Assembly: GCA_021521415.1 (NCBI GenBank)
Contig: JAIQDT010000295.1
Span: 1,550,001-1,614,000 of the forward strand
Direction of reading: 5' to 3'
DNA: 64,000 nt
Origin: Bidens hawaiensis
Lineage: Eukaryota > Streptophyta > Magnoliopsida > Asterales > Asteraceae
Shown in pieces: positions 33,361 through 43,315 of the stretch (the stretch's first letter is position 1; every line of letters starts with the position of its first letter). The position numbers and the translations under genes were made by a program. The notes below the pieces were generated by a model. It was not told where the DNA came from. It was given only the letters and a program-made list of their open reading frames with translations, and did no database searches.

Positions 33361-33588
33361 ATGGCTTCAACTTGGATCGTACGTAAACCGGGTACTAATG
33401 CCCCCATCTACTACGACCCCACCTTTTTCACAATTGTTTTCCACTTTTCTGCCGGCGCCGCCCGGAAGAATCAAAGGGTGAGGTTTGTGGACTATATCCA
33501 CCCTCAAACCTTCACGTACCAACAACTTAACCGATTGGTTAGGTTGCTTGGGTACACGACTGCTGCTTATTTCAGCTTTGTGATGGAA
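33361..33588 (+). pseudogene. First exon of an unidentified CACTA-borne gene (PB1-like N-terminus?), cut by an LTR
   Basis: ATGGCTTCAACTTGG follows a leader with CACAATC repeats and a TTTAAATA box (33270-33360), right after the subterminal array. The 76 codons before the LTR insertion contain FFTIVFHFSAGAA, a YIHP segment and LVRLLGY. They faintly resemble the PB1-like N-terminal domain of some plant transposon proteins. The frame is open up to the point where the LTR begins at 33589. The downstream part is not found, so function cannot be assigned. Confidence 0.4.
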
Positions 33589-35536
33589 TGTAACAACATG
33601 AAAATTTCAAGTTCAAAGTATCAACTTTCCAAAGTCTAAGGACTAAAATTGCCAAATTCCAAACTTGAGGGTTAAAAATGAAAAAATGGTTTTCCTGACC
33701 CATCTCGCTACGCGATGAGTCAGAAGAGACTCCCATTGCGTATCGCGATTGGGTGTCTGAAAATGCGTGAAACGTGTGCCACGTGGCACTGGTTATCGCC
33801 ACGTGTCACAACGTGGCAACACTGCTGCCACATGGAGCGGTGCCTGCCACGTGTCGACAGGTGGCAGGTCTACGCTGTGAGTCAGCAGACCTATATCGGG
33901 ATACGCGATAGGTCTGCTGAGGAACCCATCGCGTAGCGCGATGGGAGCCAATTTTTCGTCTATAAATAGCAGCCATGGGGTGTTCATTTTACACATCCAA
34001 ACCTACTCTCTCACTTCTCTCTAGCCTCTCACTAGAATTCCGAGTTTATATAAACGTTTTCCTCGATAAGCGTGCCTCGAATCTTTTTTGTGTACCGACG
34101 TTTCCTTGAAGTTTATACCACCCTCCACCCACACTCAACCAAGAAGGCGTTATTATAATGGCAATGAATCTCGATAAGCGTGTTGTCGAGAATTGAAGTT
34201 TGGCGTTATCAATTGACGACCAAAGAGTTCAAGCGGCGTTGGAGTGCTGCTCGAGTCCCTAGAGTTTCTATACGCCACTTAAGGTTAGGCGTAATATCGA
34301 ATTCAATATAATTCAATATTATATTAAAGGCTTAAGCCTTATGTTAAGGATATACTCGCTACCTCGATAAAAGAAAAGAATAGAAAAAGAAAACATAACA
34401 AAGAAACGAATGAAAGTATGATTATGAATATTGTTGAATACGTATATATGTGTGTAAATATATATGTAAATATTCTTTGTTATGAAGTATTATTTAATGA
34501 ATAATGAGTATTCTTAAATAATAAAAGAAAAGATTACGTTTCTTGGAAAAGAATAAACGTCGGGTTTTGAATATAAACTAAAGGTTTATAATTTACTTTT
34601 AAACTAAAGGTTTTCAAGTAAATAAGAATTGAACTAAAGGTTCAATCGAGGATTGAGATATATGACTAAAGGTCTTAAGCCGGATCGTGTATCCGACTAA
34701 CAAATATTTATACTCGTACTATAGGTACGAGATAAAGAAAGGGAAATACCCTTGGACGGTGAGTGAAGCCGATCTTAAAGAAACAAGGTGAATACGCCCC
34801 CAAACTTTTACTTATTTTAAATGAGTCAAACTTGTTATTTGAAATTGTTTACAAGAAACTATGTGTTCCTAAAACCGTTATAAATAAAGGGTATTAACCT
34901 AGCCCTCAGGCTGTGGTATACGTATGTCTGGATCCTTACATAGGTGGTACTATGCGATGTATGGGCATGATCGCACCACTCTTGGTCGTAGGACGCTCTC
35001 CTGCAGGGAGTACGACCGTAGTGTATATTTACGAGTACTTAACTAAGTCGAACGCTGCGATGTTTACTGAGGTGACCTAGAGTAGAGGCTCATATTTATA
35101 ATGTGTTATTTGACTTTGTTATTCCGAAGCCACGTTGGGCCGAGGCAGGCGTAGTCTCGAGGGGTAATAAAGTAAAAAAAGTATTTTTGCGTCAGCGTGT
35201 TCACCAGCATTCGTTGCTGACGTATTTTCTTACATTTTGCAGATGAACAAAGTTAGAGCTTGGAAATGGCGAAGTACTAATATCCGATGGCTCGGATTCA
35301 TTTTTGTATAAGTTTAATATGGTGGTTTTGTAAACATAAAACAAGTAATCTTTTGATAACAACTTTAAACGGGTATTTTATAATTTCCCTCTTTTGATTG
35401 TATATATATATATAAATTACATTTTCGATCCTTAAAGTTTTATAAGTCTTCCGCAACATAACGCAACTCTGATTTACTTACAAACACGATACCAACTTAT
35501 GGGTCGCACTCCTAGGCCCTAGATGGGGGTGTGACA
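33589..35536 (+). repeat. Gypsy-type LTR remnant (1948 bp), + orientation
   Basis: The block runs from TGTAACAACATG to GGGTGTGACA and is followed by a methionine-tRNA-type primer-binding site, which identifies it as a 5' LTR. U3 contains a cluster of G-boxes and a TATAAATA at 33961-33968. Only about 100 bases of internal sequence survive to its right, and no second LTR is present, so the rest of the element has been lost. Confidence 0.8.
33776..33853. promoter_or_regulatory. Palindromic G-box cluster in LTR U3
   Basis: Three perfect CACGTG motifs lie within 75 bases (33780-33785, 33800-33805, 33848-33853). The first sits in the 14-base palindrome GTGCCACGTGGCAC, and an ACGTGGC and a GTGGCAGG lie between or after them. 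They are about 110-180 bases upstream of the TATA box, consistent with a stress- or hormone-responsive LTR promoter. Confidence 0.6.
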
Positions 35537-35540
35537 GGTT

Positions 35541-35645
35541 TGGTATCAGAGGCATCAATCTTAGCGAATTGGGTATCATAAAACAATACCCAAACTTCGA
35601 TCCAAGTATAGGAAATTATTTGATTATTTGTTTTAAGGATAAGAT
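35541..35645 (+). other. Primer-binding site and stub of the retrotransposon interior
   Basis: TGGTATCAGAGG lies 4 bases after the LTR end; TGGTATCAGAGC is complementary to initiator methionine tRNA, with one mismatch here. The following 90 bases look like leader sequence. They then give way to the TNP2 fragment on the opposite strand, marking the breakpoint. Confidence 0.75.
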
Positions 35646-35651
35646 AGGCTG

Positions 35652-36221
35652 CTATTCAAGTTCATCAACGAACTTACGAGATACCCCATGCTTGCTATTC
35701 AAGTTGAGTAGTTGTACTAATTCAGACAACTTGGTGAAGTCAAGACATCCTTTATACAGGGGCTTCTCAGCGTCAACAAGTAGTTGTAGAAACTGTTGAT
35801 ACTTCTTGTCGCCTTTGAAATTGTCTTTTGTAGCATTTACCATTTCTACTGTTTCACAGGCATATGTCGGAATGTTGGTGTCAGCAAGCCCAGTATTATT
35901 ATCATAATTAGTTGGAATGCAGGTGCAGGCAAACCCAGTATTATTAACATAATTAGTTGGAATGTTGGTGTCAGATTCTCCATGTTTTATCCAAGTAGTA
36001 TAATTCTTATCAATTCCAAACCTGTACAAGTGATGTTCTACATCGTCTACATTAAGAGATACGTGGTTCACACACCAAACACATGGACATGAAATAGAAA
36101 TTGGTGGTGATGTCTCCTTCCAATTACGAACTGCAAAATCTAGAAATGCCTTAACACCAACTTTATATGCTTTACTGCACCTGTCGCCTACTGATATCCA
36201 ATACTTATCAATCTTCCAAGA
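35652..36221 (-). pseudogene. TNP2-type CACTA transposase, N-terminal fragment
   Basis: On the minus strand the frame opens as SWKIDKYWISVGDRCSKAY, the start of the transposase-associated domain (PF13963). It continues with CPCVWCVNHV and VEHHLYRFGIDKNYTTWIKHGE (all as seen in the translation). It then has the linker AEKPLYKGCLDFTKLSELVQLLNL typical of TNP2 N-termini. It stops at 35652 next to the retrotransposon stub, so the catalytic part is missing here. It runs opposite to the gene at 33361. This confirms that the enclosing element is CACTA-type. Confidence 0.8.
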
Positions 36222-36545
36222 ATTTTTTTATTAACCGTGTCTTCAACGATATATATATATATACTAATTAACGTCAATAAATGTAACTGACATTTTATTA
36301 TGTATGACACTAAAAGCAAAAATATTTGGTACTCACCTGAGATTAATGAAGCTGTTTGGTAGGAATTAATACACTAACAGATCATTTATTAGGGTTTGGT
36401 GAGATTGTGAGATTTTATTTGGTCAATACTAATTGACTTGAGAGTCTTCCAGAAGATAAGCCGATTAATTAGCGGGTAAAAATGAAAATTTTAAACATCA
36501 AAATTTCGTTATATAAATATTAGAACATGTTCTATTATGTTCTTG
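36222..36545. other. Spacer, no gene seen
   Basis: AT-rich sequence upstream of the TNP2 fragment. It contains a short (TA)n run near 36250 and possible promoter sequence for the minus-strand transposase, but no identifiable motif beyond that. Confidence 0.4.
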
Positions 36546-36622
36546 GGGTGTAGCTCAAATGGTTGAGGCGCTTGTGATTAAACATAGATTACAAATATCG
36601 CGGGTTCGATACTCAGGAGGGA
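36546..36622 (+). ncRNA. tRNA-like SINE head or tRNA pseudogene
   Basis: GTAGCTCAAATGGTTGAG resembles an A box and GCGGGTTCGATACTC a B box, at roughly the right spacing for a tRNA-derived promoter. The intervening part does not fold into a convincing tRNA and is longer than normal. It is better read as a SINE head or decayed tRNA than as a functional tRNA. Confidence 0.5.
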
Positions 36623-36850
36623 ACATATTTTTATTAATTTATTATAATAACCTCTTTCTAATGAAATAAATACACGATGATTTTGAAAACACTCAAACTA
36701 AAAATAATTAAAAGGCCTTTAAATCCGTTCAGAAACATAAAAATACATCATAATAGCTGGTCTAAAATCATAACAAAGTTTCTTAGCTTTTAATTACAAA
36801 ACTAATTAAAAACCCTAAAAACAACAAGAAGCAAATAAAATACAATATCT

Positions 36851-37234
36851 TCATTTTTTTTTTTCCGATTCAATCAGTGAAGCTACACTCCTTGCAAGTT
36901 GATCCTCTAATAACTTATTTTCCCTTATCAAGATAGAAATTATGTCTGTACATCTTGTGAACACATAAGAGCTTGTGGACGAAACACAATCAGACCATGT
37001 AAAGAAATCACATTTTTTCCCTAAGTTAAAATATATATAGTTTAGGGTCAACAATTGTAGATGAATTCCAACTTTATTTGCAATTTCACTAACCTGAGAT
37101 GCACAATTGTAGAACCTCCGACCTGGATTTTTGGTGGTCCTTGATGTTCTTAGAATGGCTTCTTAACCACAAAAACAATAAACCTAAGATCGATTGTTAC
37201 TAGATGTTATGGTCCGCGAAGAGAGTTCTTCCAT
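36851..37234 (-). pseudogene. GRF-type zinc-finger protein, pseudogene
   Basis: The ATG at 37234 opens a short frame. After one TAG it reads VYCFCG, then a TAA, then EAILRTSRTTKNPGRRFYNC. Following a GT-AG intron (about 37093-37021) it reads KKCDFFTWSDC. Together these are the Cys, GRxF and KxCxFF landmarks of the plant GRF zinc finger (PF06839). A short C-terminal helix ends in a Glu/Ser/Lys tail. Two stops and an apparent one-base phase mismatch at the intron make it non-functional. Small GRF proteins of this kind are common passengers in plant transposons. Confidence 0.7.
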
Positions 37235-37360
37235 GGATGTAGCAGTTTTTTAAGTGTTTTATTTTAGTGTTTATGGGTGTGAAAAAGGTTTTTATTGAAA
37301 ACAAAACTAGATATATATGTATATATATATGAGGGTTTAGAAAGGAGTTGTTTTACACAA

Positions 37361-37560
37361 GCTTGTTACTAGCGTATTAAGATGTTTATATGTCTTTGTA
37401 CATCAGCGTGTTACAAGCGTAATAGACTCGTTTGAACAAATGTATAACATATTTTAACCTAATCTATTACAAAGTGTTTTTTGTTTTATTTTTAGATTTA
37501 ACAAAGTGTTGTTTACGATTTAATAAGCGTATCACAAGGTTTTTAACGAAGAAAGAGATA
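37361..37560 (-). repeat. ACGCTT-rich module, inverted copy of 51283-51660
   Basis: The reverse complement contains TGTGATACGCTTATTAAATC, AACAACACTTTGTTAAATC, TCTATTACGCTTGTAACACG and AATACGCTAGTAACA in that order. The same order is found at 51300-51640 on the + strand. It lies upstream of the GRF gene in that gene's own direction. Confidence 0.75.
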
Positions 37561-37747
37561 GCCATTAGATGATCCATAAAACATGTTAAGAAAGCATTTT
37601 AAGATAATCCATATTTACCATTCAACAAAAGATGCCATACAAAAAGTACCATTAATTACAATACATCACAAACAAACCAAAAAGAGAGAAGCTAACATCA
37701 CCATCACTCCGCCCTATCCACAATTTCCTTCCCTAGCTCATTTAAAC

Positions 37748-38047
37748 TCATGTTGGTTGACACCGTATCCCATACACTGAGTCGTAGCATGCAGGCTGTT
37801 GTTTCAGATAATCAACAGCCTTTTCCTTTAACTCAGTGTCTGGTTCCATCAACATGAGTTTACATGAGTCGAGGGTCTTTGATTTTTCAAATGTGAGTCT
37901 AGCCTTAATCTCTTCGACTGTCTTCAACAAAGTGTCGTCTTTCTCTTTCTCAAGATTCATCTTTGCTTTCACCATGTTCTTCACGGTTTTGTCAGAACAA
38001 TACATTTTTATTATCCTTTTGAAATTGTTAGTGTGATTGAATAACAA
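37748..38047 (-). CDS. Small hypothetical ORF in CACTA cargo (coiled-coil-like)
   Basis: The 99-codon frame has no family I recognise. If translation begins at the second Met (38005) the protein opens MYCSDKTVKN and is about 85 residues. It is rich in Lys/Glu with heptad-like spacing (KMNLEKEKDD, VEEIKARLTFEKSK), suggesting one helical segment. It has no Cys cluster or signal. It faces away from the small ORF at 38473, and the opening M-x-C-S is shared with that ORF, so they may be diverged relatives. Expression is untested. Confidence 0.4.
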   Translation of the reverse strand: MLFNHTNNFKRIIKMYCSDKTVKNMVKAKMNLEKEKDDTLLKTVEEIKARLTFEKSKTLDSCKLMLMEPDTELKEKAVDYLKQQPACYDSVYGIRCQPT

Positions 38048-38292
38048 ATATATAGACCTAAAATTAAATTTTCAGCAGTTAAGCCAGTAATTTAATGTAG
38101 TTAAGTTTGATTTGTAGTAAGATATAGTAAGATATAACTTAACTTTAATGTAGGCTATCATTACCAAAAATATTTTTCCAAGATTTTTGACAGGTGAGTA
38201 TCATTGTGATCAATTTCACAAATTAATTCTGACATGTGATATATATGCAAGTAATCTCTAGTTTAAACAAAAACACATGAGACAAGTTTGTA

Positions 38293-38390
38293 CGTTTCCC
38301 AAGCGTGGGACACCCTTTTGTTTTTTTATTACAGAGTTACTATTCGTCCGTGAGCGTTTCCCAAGCTTGGGACACCCTTTTGTTTTGTCT
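38293..38390 (+). promoter_or_regulatory. Duplicated motif between two divergent small ORFs
   Basis: CGTTTCCCAAGC(G/T)TGGGACA is present twice, at 38293 and 38355, followed each time by CCCTTTTGTTTT. It contains the palindromic CCCAAGC-TGGG core. It lies in the roughly 430-bp interval between the starts of the minus-strand ORF (38047) and the plus-strand ORF (38473), so it could serve both. Confidence 0.45.
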
Positions 38391-38472
38391 TTGAGCCTTT
38401 TGGTTATATATACCAACACCACATTTGTGAAACTCATATACCTACATAATTTTTATTATTTTTTAGTTAATA

Positions 38473-38709
38473 ATGGATTGCTCGTCAACATCCACAGCTT
38501 ACAAGGATGTACTCAGGAGGAAAATTGAGGATCAAATCAAGGCAGATAAAGCTTGTCGGGAAACTCTAACTGAAGAATTTGTAAAGAATAGCAACAACTT
38601 GGATGCCAGGGATGTCATTGTAAAAGTTCTTACTCGAATGCCCGCTAGTACTATCCGAGATCTTGCTGTTTTGTTTATGGTTGATGTAGGACAGAGAGAG
38701 CTTGACTAG
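38473..38709 (+). CDS. Small hypothetical ORF in CACTA cargo (78 aa)
   Basis: The frame opens MDCSSTSTAYKDVLRRK and ends QRELD. It is mostly polar and helical-looking (KIEDQIKADKACRETLTEEF, then VIVKVLTRMPASTIRDL). I recognise no family. A TATA-like TATATATA lies about 65 bases upstream (38405-38412), and a T-rich stretch with an AG directly precedes the ATG. The frame is intact although most neighbours are broken, so it may be a recent or retained gene. Its neighbour at 37748-38047 is divergent. Confidence 0.45.
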   Translation: MDCSSTSTAYKDVLRRKIEDQIKADKACRETLTEEFVKNSNNLDARDVIVKVLTRMPASTIRDLAVLFMVDVGQRELD

Positions 38710-39035
38710 TTAAAACTTTTGGGCAATGCAATTCTTGAACTGAATTTCTCAATGAATTGAAGTTGAAGTTTCTTATGTCACTCAGAGATTAGTATGTGAT
38801 GGTGTTTCATGAGTGTTTATGATGTAGTGATGGTGTGTTTTTATGTGTGTTTTGGTAATAATAAAATTTGTATGTTTGTGTTAAAACATGGATTCAACAT
38901 GTAAACTATTAACTTACATTACAAAGTGGTAACATAATACTAGAGATCTCCATAAGTCTATATCATAACATCTAACAAGTATATTAAAGTACATAGCTGT
39001 CAGTTCATTCAAATTTGTTGTTGCCTTTTCTTAAG
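38710..39035. other. Spacer between convergent units
   Basis: AT-rich region with AATAATAAAATT-like possible polyadenylation signals near 38860, shared by the small + strand ORF and the minus-strand Ulp1-like gene that converge here. No gene is seen. Confidence 0.4.
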
Positions 39036-42000
39036 TTAAGCAATCAACTCTTCTCCGGTTAAAACAGAGTTGTTATTTTCATGGAATACCTGTGCTTTCT
39101 TTCTAAGAGTATTTCTGTGTTGGTTTACATCCGAGAGGAGGATTTTTCACAAATACTTTGACCTCAACCTTTTTAGCTGCTTTTGTTGTTTAGGGCCTTC
39201 CTTGAAAAAATTACACACCCACGGTCTCTTCCGATCATATTTCTCCATGTGTCTCATAGCAAAAATACCAAAATCTATTCCATTATTTTTGTTCTCCATC
39301 CCATCTTCACTCTATTGATTGTTGCTATTTGGATTTGCGGAGTAATGGGGTGTTTGATTGTCTTAAGATACATGCAAAAGATGTTTCTCTAAACAAAATA
39401 GAAAGTAATTTAAGTATTTTGACAATTTAACTATTTTGACAATTTTTATAACAGGTTTATATGTTTACCAGTATATCAGGAGTCTTTCCGTATCTTTCTT
39501 CAAAATTCTCTCTAATTGCTTTTGATCTGTCTTCTAAGCTTTTAAAGTTTTCATCAGCTGGTATTTCTTGATTTGCACTGTTGTCAAGTAATTCTATCAC
39601 TCCTGTTTGAAGATTGAAGGTAACCACAAAGAAATGATCGTGTTGTAGAATTGGCACGAGCATTATAGCAACCTCATTGAGTGATATGATTCCAAACATT
39701 ACATTTGTTTTTCGATGTTGTCTGAAAACACATCTAGTCTTTGTTTGTCTGTGTAACCCCTTGACTTAACATAATGGTTACTTGTTTGTATAATAATTAA
39801 AATGCCGATGATTAAAGCGTTTATTGAGCGTTTTATAATAGTACAAAGAAAGTAGATTAATTTGTACCAGCACAGTGCTTGAAGCAAATAAATCGAACGG
39901 TGATGCTGCAGATTTTTTCTTTTCTTCATAGTTCATTAGTTCAATGAATGCATCCATTGCATTGATGGTTATATAAATGCCAGGACAGTAGCTTTCAAAG
40001 ATCACCTTGAACGACTCTGTGTGAGTGGACTTGTAGACCTCCTCCCAAATGTCTTCAAGACAAAAAAATATATACTCTGAAATTATTTCTTCATCGTCTA
40101 TGACACTAGTGGATACGTCAACCTCTCTCAGAAGATATGGAGATTTCAGTGTAATGAGGTTATCACTTGTTGACAATCCGGTGTCAACTGTTAAAAATAA
40201 AACAACTCATTTTAAATTTGACTGAAAATAATTGTAACTATAATTAAATATCTTCAACCCCTTTTGTTTTTTATTTGTAATTGTTGGCAATCAAAGCCAC
40301 AAAACTGCTTTTGTATTAAAGGGATTAAAACACCACACTTATACAAGACACTTTAGCCACCTATTTATACTAAAACATTACAACATAAAATCTGCATAAT
40401 CTTAAAACAACTTGCATAACTAGTTGCAAGTTACAACCTTATCTTCCTAGATATGCTAACCTCCATTCTTTAAAGTTATCCTAATATAACAACTTGACAC
40501 ACAAGTTGTTTACACAAAACATCATTTTACTTAATCACAGTATTAACAATAATTAAATACCCTCTTTAGCCCACTCAACCATCGTATTAACAACTTTATC
40601 AATATCTGCGCATGAGACATTGCTTTCTTGACCTGCATCACCTGCATCATTTTTTACGACAGCCAAAGATGTACTAACATTGAAATAACAGCCTAAGCGT
40701 TTTATGAGCGTTTTAGTTGTGATTATAATTAAGCTGGTACATATACCTTTTTGAATATCCACTGGATCACCAACACCAACATCTGAATCAACTGCATTAC
40801 ACAGATGTAATAAGTTTAAAATAACATCATAAGTGTTTTATGAGCGTTTTAATTATACTTATAATTAATTTAGTCAAAATACCTTTTTGAGCAGCCACTG
40901 GATCACCAACACCAACATCTAAATCAACTGCATCACAAAGATGTAATAAGTTTAAAATAACAGTATAGGCGTTTTAATTATACTTATAATTAATTTAGCC
41001 CATATATCTTTTTGAGCAGCCACTGGACCACAAATACCAACATCTGAATCAACTGCATCACACATATGTAATAAGTTTAAAATAACAACATAAGCGTTTT
41101 ATGAGTGTTTTAGTTATAATTATAATTAATTTAGCCCAAATACCTTTTAGAGCAGCCACTGGACCACCACCAACATCTGAATCTTGTGTTTTAGGGACCA
41201 CATTATTAGTGAATATGTTTTCCCATTCACAACATCTAGCAAAGATATTGTGATTTGAAGGATGTCTATCCTTTCCTTGACGGACCAATACTTTGATCTC
41301 TGAGCAAATTTTATCAAATTTCTTCAACTTTTTATTCACTGCCTTATTCCAAGACTGTAAAAAGAAAATATAGTTATTGTTAATTCAAAAACATTTTCAA
41401 TTTATCCCAGCCGGTTGTAATGGAGTTAAATAATAGTCAACAAGCACGATAGGCATTTGCAAACTTAAAGGTGAATAATCGCGTACATAATCATCCAAAT
41501 CTTGTTCAGCTGTTTGATCGACATTATTTGTTTCAGATGCACTTTGACCATCTGTTTTTAATTTCATATAATGTTGTTATTTAAACGTTTCATTACATAA
41601 AATGCATATAGAGATAAGAGACATGAGAGTTTTTTAGAAGAAAATAACAAGTTTTTCACCATGTTATTGTTTCTCCCCAGGTGCAGTGTTTTCTTCAACT
41701 CCAGTCTTACCGGCAGCACTAACTGTCACAGCAGCAGCAGTCTCATCAAGTCCCTTCCTGGCAGCACTGACTGTCACAGCAGCAGTATCAGCAACAACAG
41801 CATCAGCAGTCTCATCAAGTCCCTTCCCGGCAGCACTAACGATCACAGCAACAGGATCATCAGCAGCCGCATCAATCCCCTTCCCGTCAACACTAAATGT
41901 CACAGCAGCAGCAGCAACCTCAGTAGCATCTTCTTTTAAGGGAGGACGGTTATTCTCTAGGTATTTTTCCGTCTTATTAAGAGTAGTTGTTGTTATATAG

Positions 42001-43269
42001 TTGACTACAGGCGTTGTGACGGGAGTCCCAAATGGACTATATTTTTTCTGGTATTCATGCGTGTAAAGCATCACAAGGAATGTGATCGGACCGTTGTATT
42101 GACTGTTGATATCTCTCCATTCTTCCTTTGTCATTTTCAAGTTTTCAATAACATAGCTATATTGTGGCGATGGATCGTTGATTGACTATTGTTAATTTTG
42201 TCACAAATCCTATACAGGTGTTGAACAACACAAGGAAATTAATCTTAAACAGTTCAATAACTCCTTGATCCGCGGCCAGTTTGTCTTTCACATGCTTTAT
42301 ACTTATTCTTGAATTTGTCTAGAATTGATTTTTGAACAAATATGTAGTAATATCTTCCCCCAATCTTGGTCTACTCTCATCTAAAATAGAAATCTTACCC
42401 ATTGATATCCCCAATACTTCATGTACTTTTTGTGGTGTTATCGCTCCCAATGTTGAATTCATTTAAACGATTATTATAGTTCATGAGCAACCAATAACCC
42501 AAAGTTGTTGGAGTTTGGGTTACTTGAAGTCTTAACATTGACCCGAAACCCATTTCTTCTACACAAGTTTTTGGGCAGTGGTCATTGCCTTCACTGCATC
42601 AACAATATTAATAGGTGCACACCTGTTCTTCAATTTTTTTTCTACAAATTCAAAAAAAGGTTTTCCCCTCTCGGCTGGCTTCTTTTCTTTAATGGCTTTC
42701 TTTTTCGGACGCTGAAACTCCGGGCCAGAGGTGCTGTGTTCCACCTCTTTCCGCTTTGACAACAACCTGTCGATTTTTTTGTCAAGGTTTGAATTAGAGT
42801 CTGCTAACACAACATGTTTTGTTTTCACCTTTTTCACCACCGGAGCAACTTTTTTAGTCTTCCTTTTATCTCTCTTCTCGTTTTTTTCGACAACTGAATC
42901 ACGCAGATACAATAAAACATGGGGTGGGGGATAACAACAAGAATAACAAGAAAACAGAAAACTCTTATCAAACATCACATTGATAATTCTTATACCAAAG
43001 CCATAACACGCTTAGCATACACTTATAACATGCTTTAATATTATACATAGATTTTAAAAAAACAAAGATATGTATTACAACAACAACACGCTTATAAAAC
43101 GCTTTAATACATAAGAAGATTTAAACAAATGCTTACATTTTATGATTAAAAACCTAAAACGCTAAAAAAATCATAAATTAACACATGTTCCATCTTTATT
43201 CTGAGACCTATCGTGCTTGTGCTTCGTCCTTGGTTCCATTCCAGAAGTAGATGAGTTAGGGTTCTTCAT
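39036..43269 (-). pseudogene. Ulp1/C48 SUMO-protease-like transposon gene, decayed
   Basis: The minus-strand gene opens at 43269 (MKNPNSSTSG). A Lys-rich segment follows (EKRDKRKTKKVAPVVKK, 42900-42700), then the N-terminal domain common in plant transposon Ulp1 proteins, with MGFGSMLRLQVTQTPTTLGYW, VHEVLGISMGKI and LFKINFLVLFNT (42580-42190). Next come GPITFLVMLYTHEYQKK and an Ala-rich repeat (41664-42140), four mini-exon repeats (40746-41200), and the region ESYCPGIYITINAMDAF (39957). The C48 domain has MLVPILQHDHFFVVTFNL and IELLDNS (His and Asp landmarks, 39570-39690) and GIDFGIFAMRHMEKY (39270). The catalytic Cys of the usual DCG motif is Phe. Frameshifts and stops recur. The enzyme family normally removes SUMO. 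Confidence 0.75.
40746..41200 (-). repeat. Four tandem copies of a mini-exon plus intron
   Basis: Units start near 40746, 40882, 41007 and 41143, with a period of 125-136 bp. Each holds a short coding block (on the minus strand ending GVGDPVAAQKG or a variant) and an AT-rich intron with AAAACGCTCATAAAACGCTT. Each unit would add the same small peptide if spliced. Confidence 0.65.
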
Positions 43270-43315
43270 TTTGGTTCCGTTCCAGAATAATTAAACCACT
43301 CGGTCTTGTGGTTGT

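Noticed and set aside
36546..36622. Functional tRNA gene
   Set aside because: A and B boxes are present but stem pairing and length do not fit a mature tRNA.
41661..42000. Plus-strand Ser/Ala-rich frames
   Set aside because: Complement of the Ala-rich repeat in the Ulp1-like gene; the minus frame carries the recognisable neighbours.
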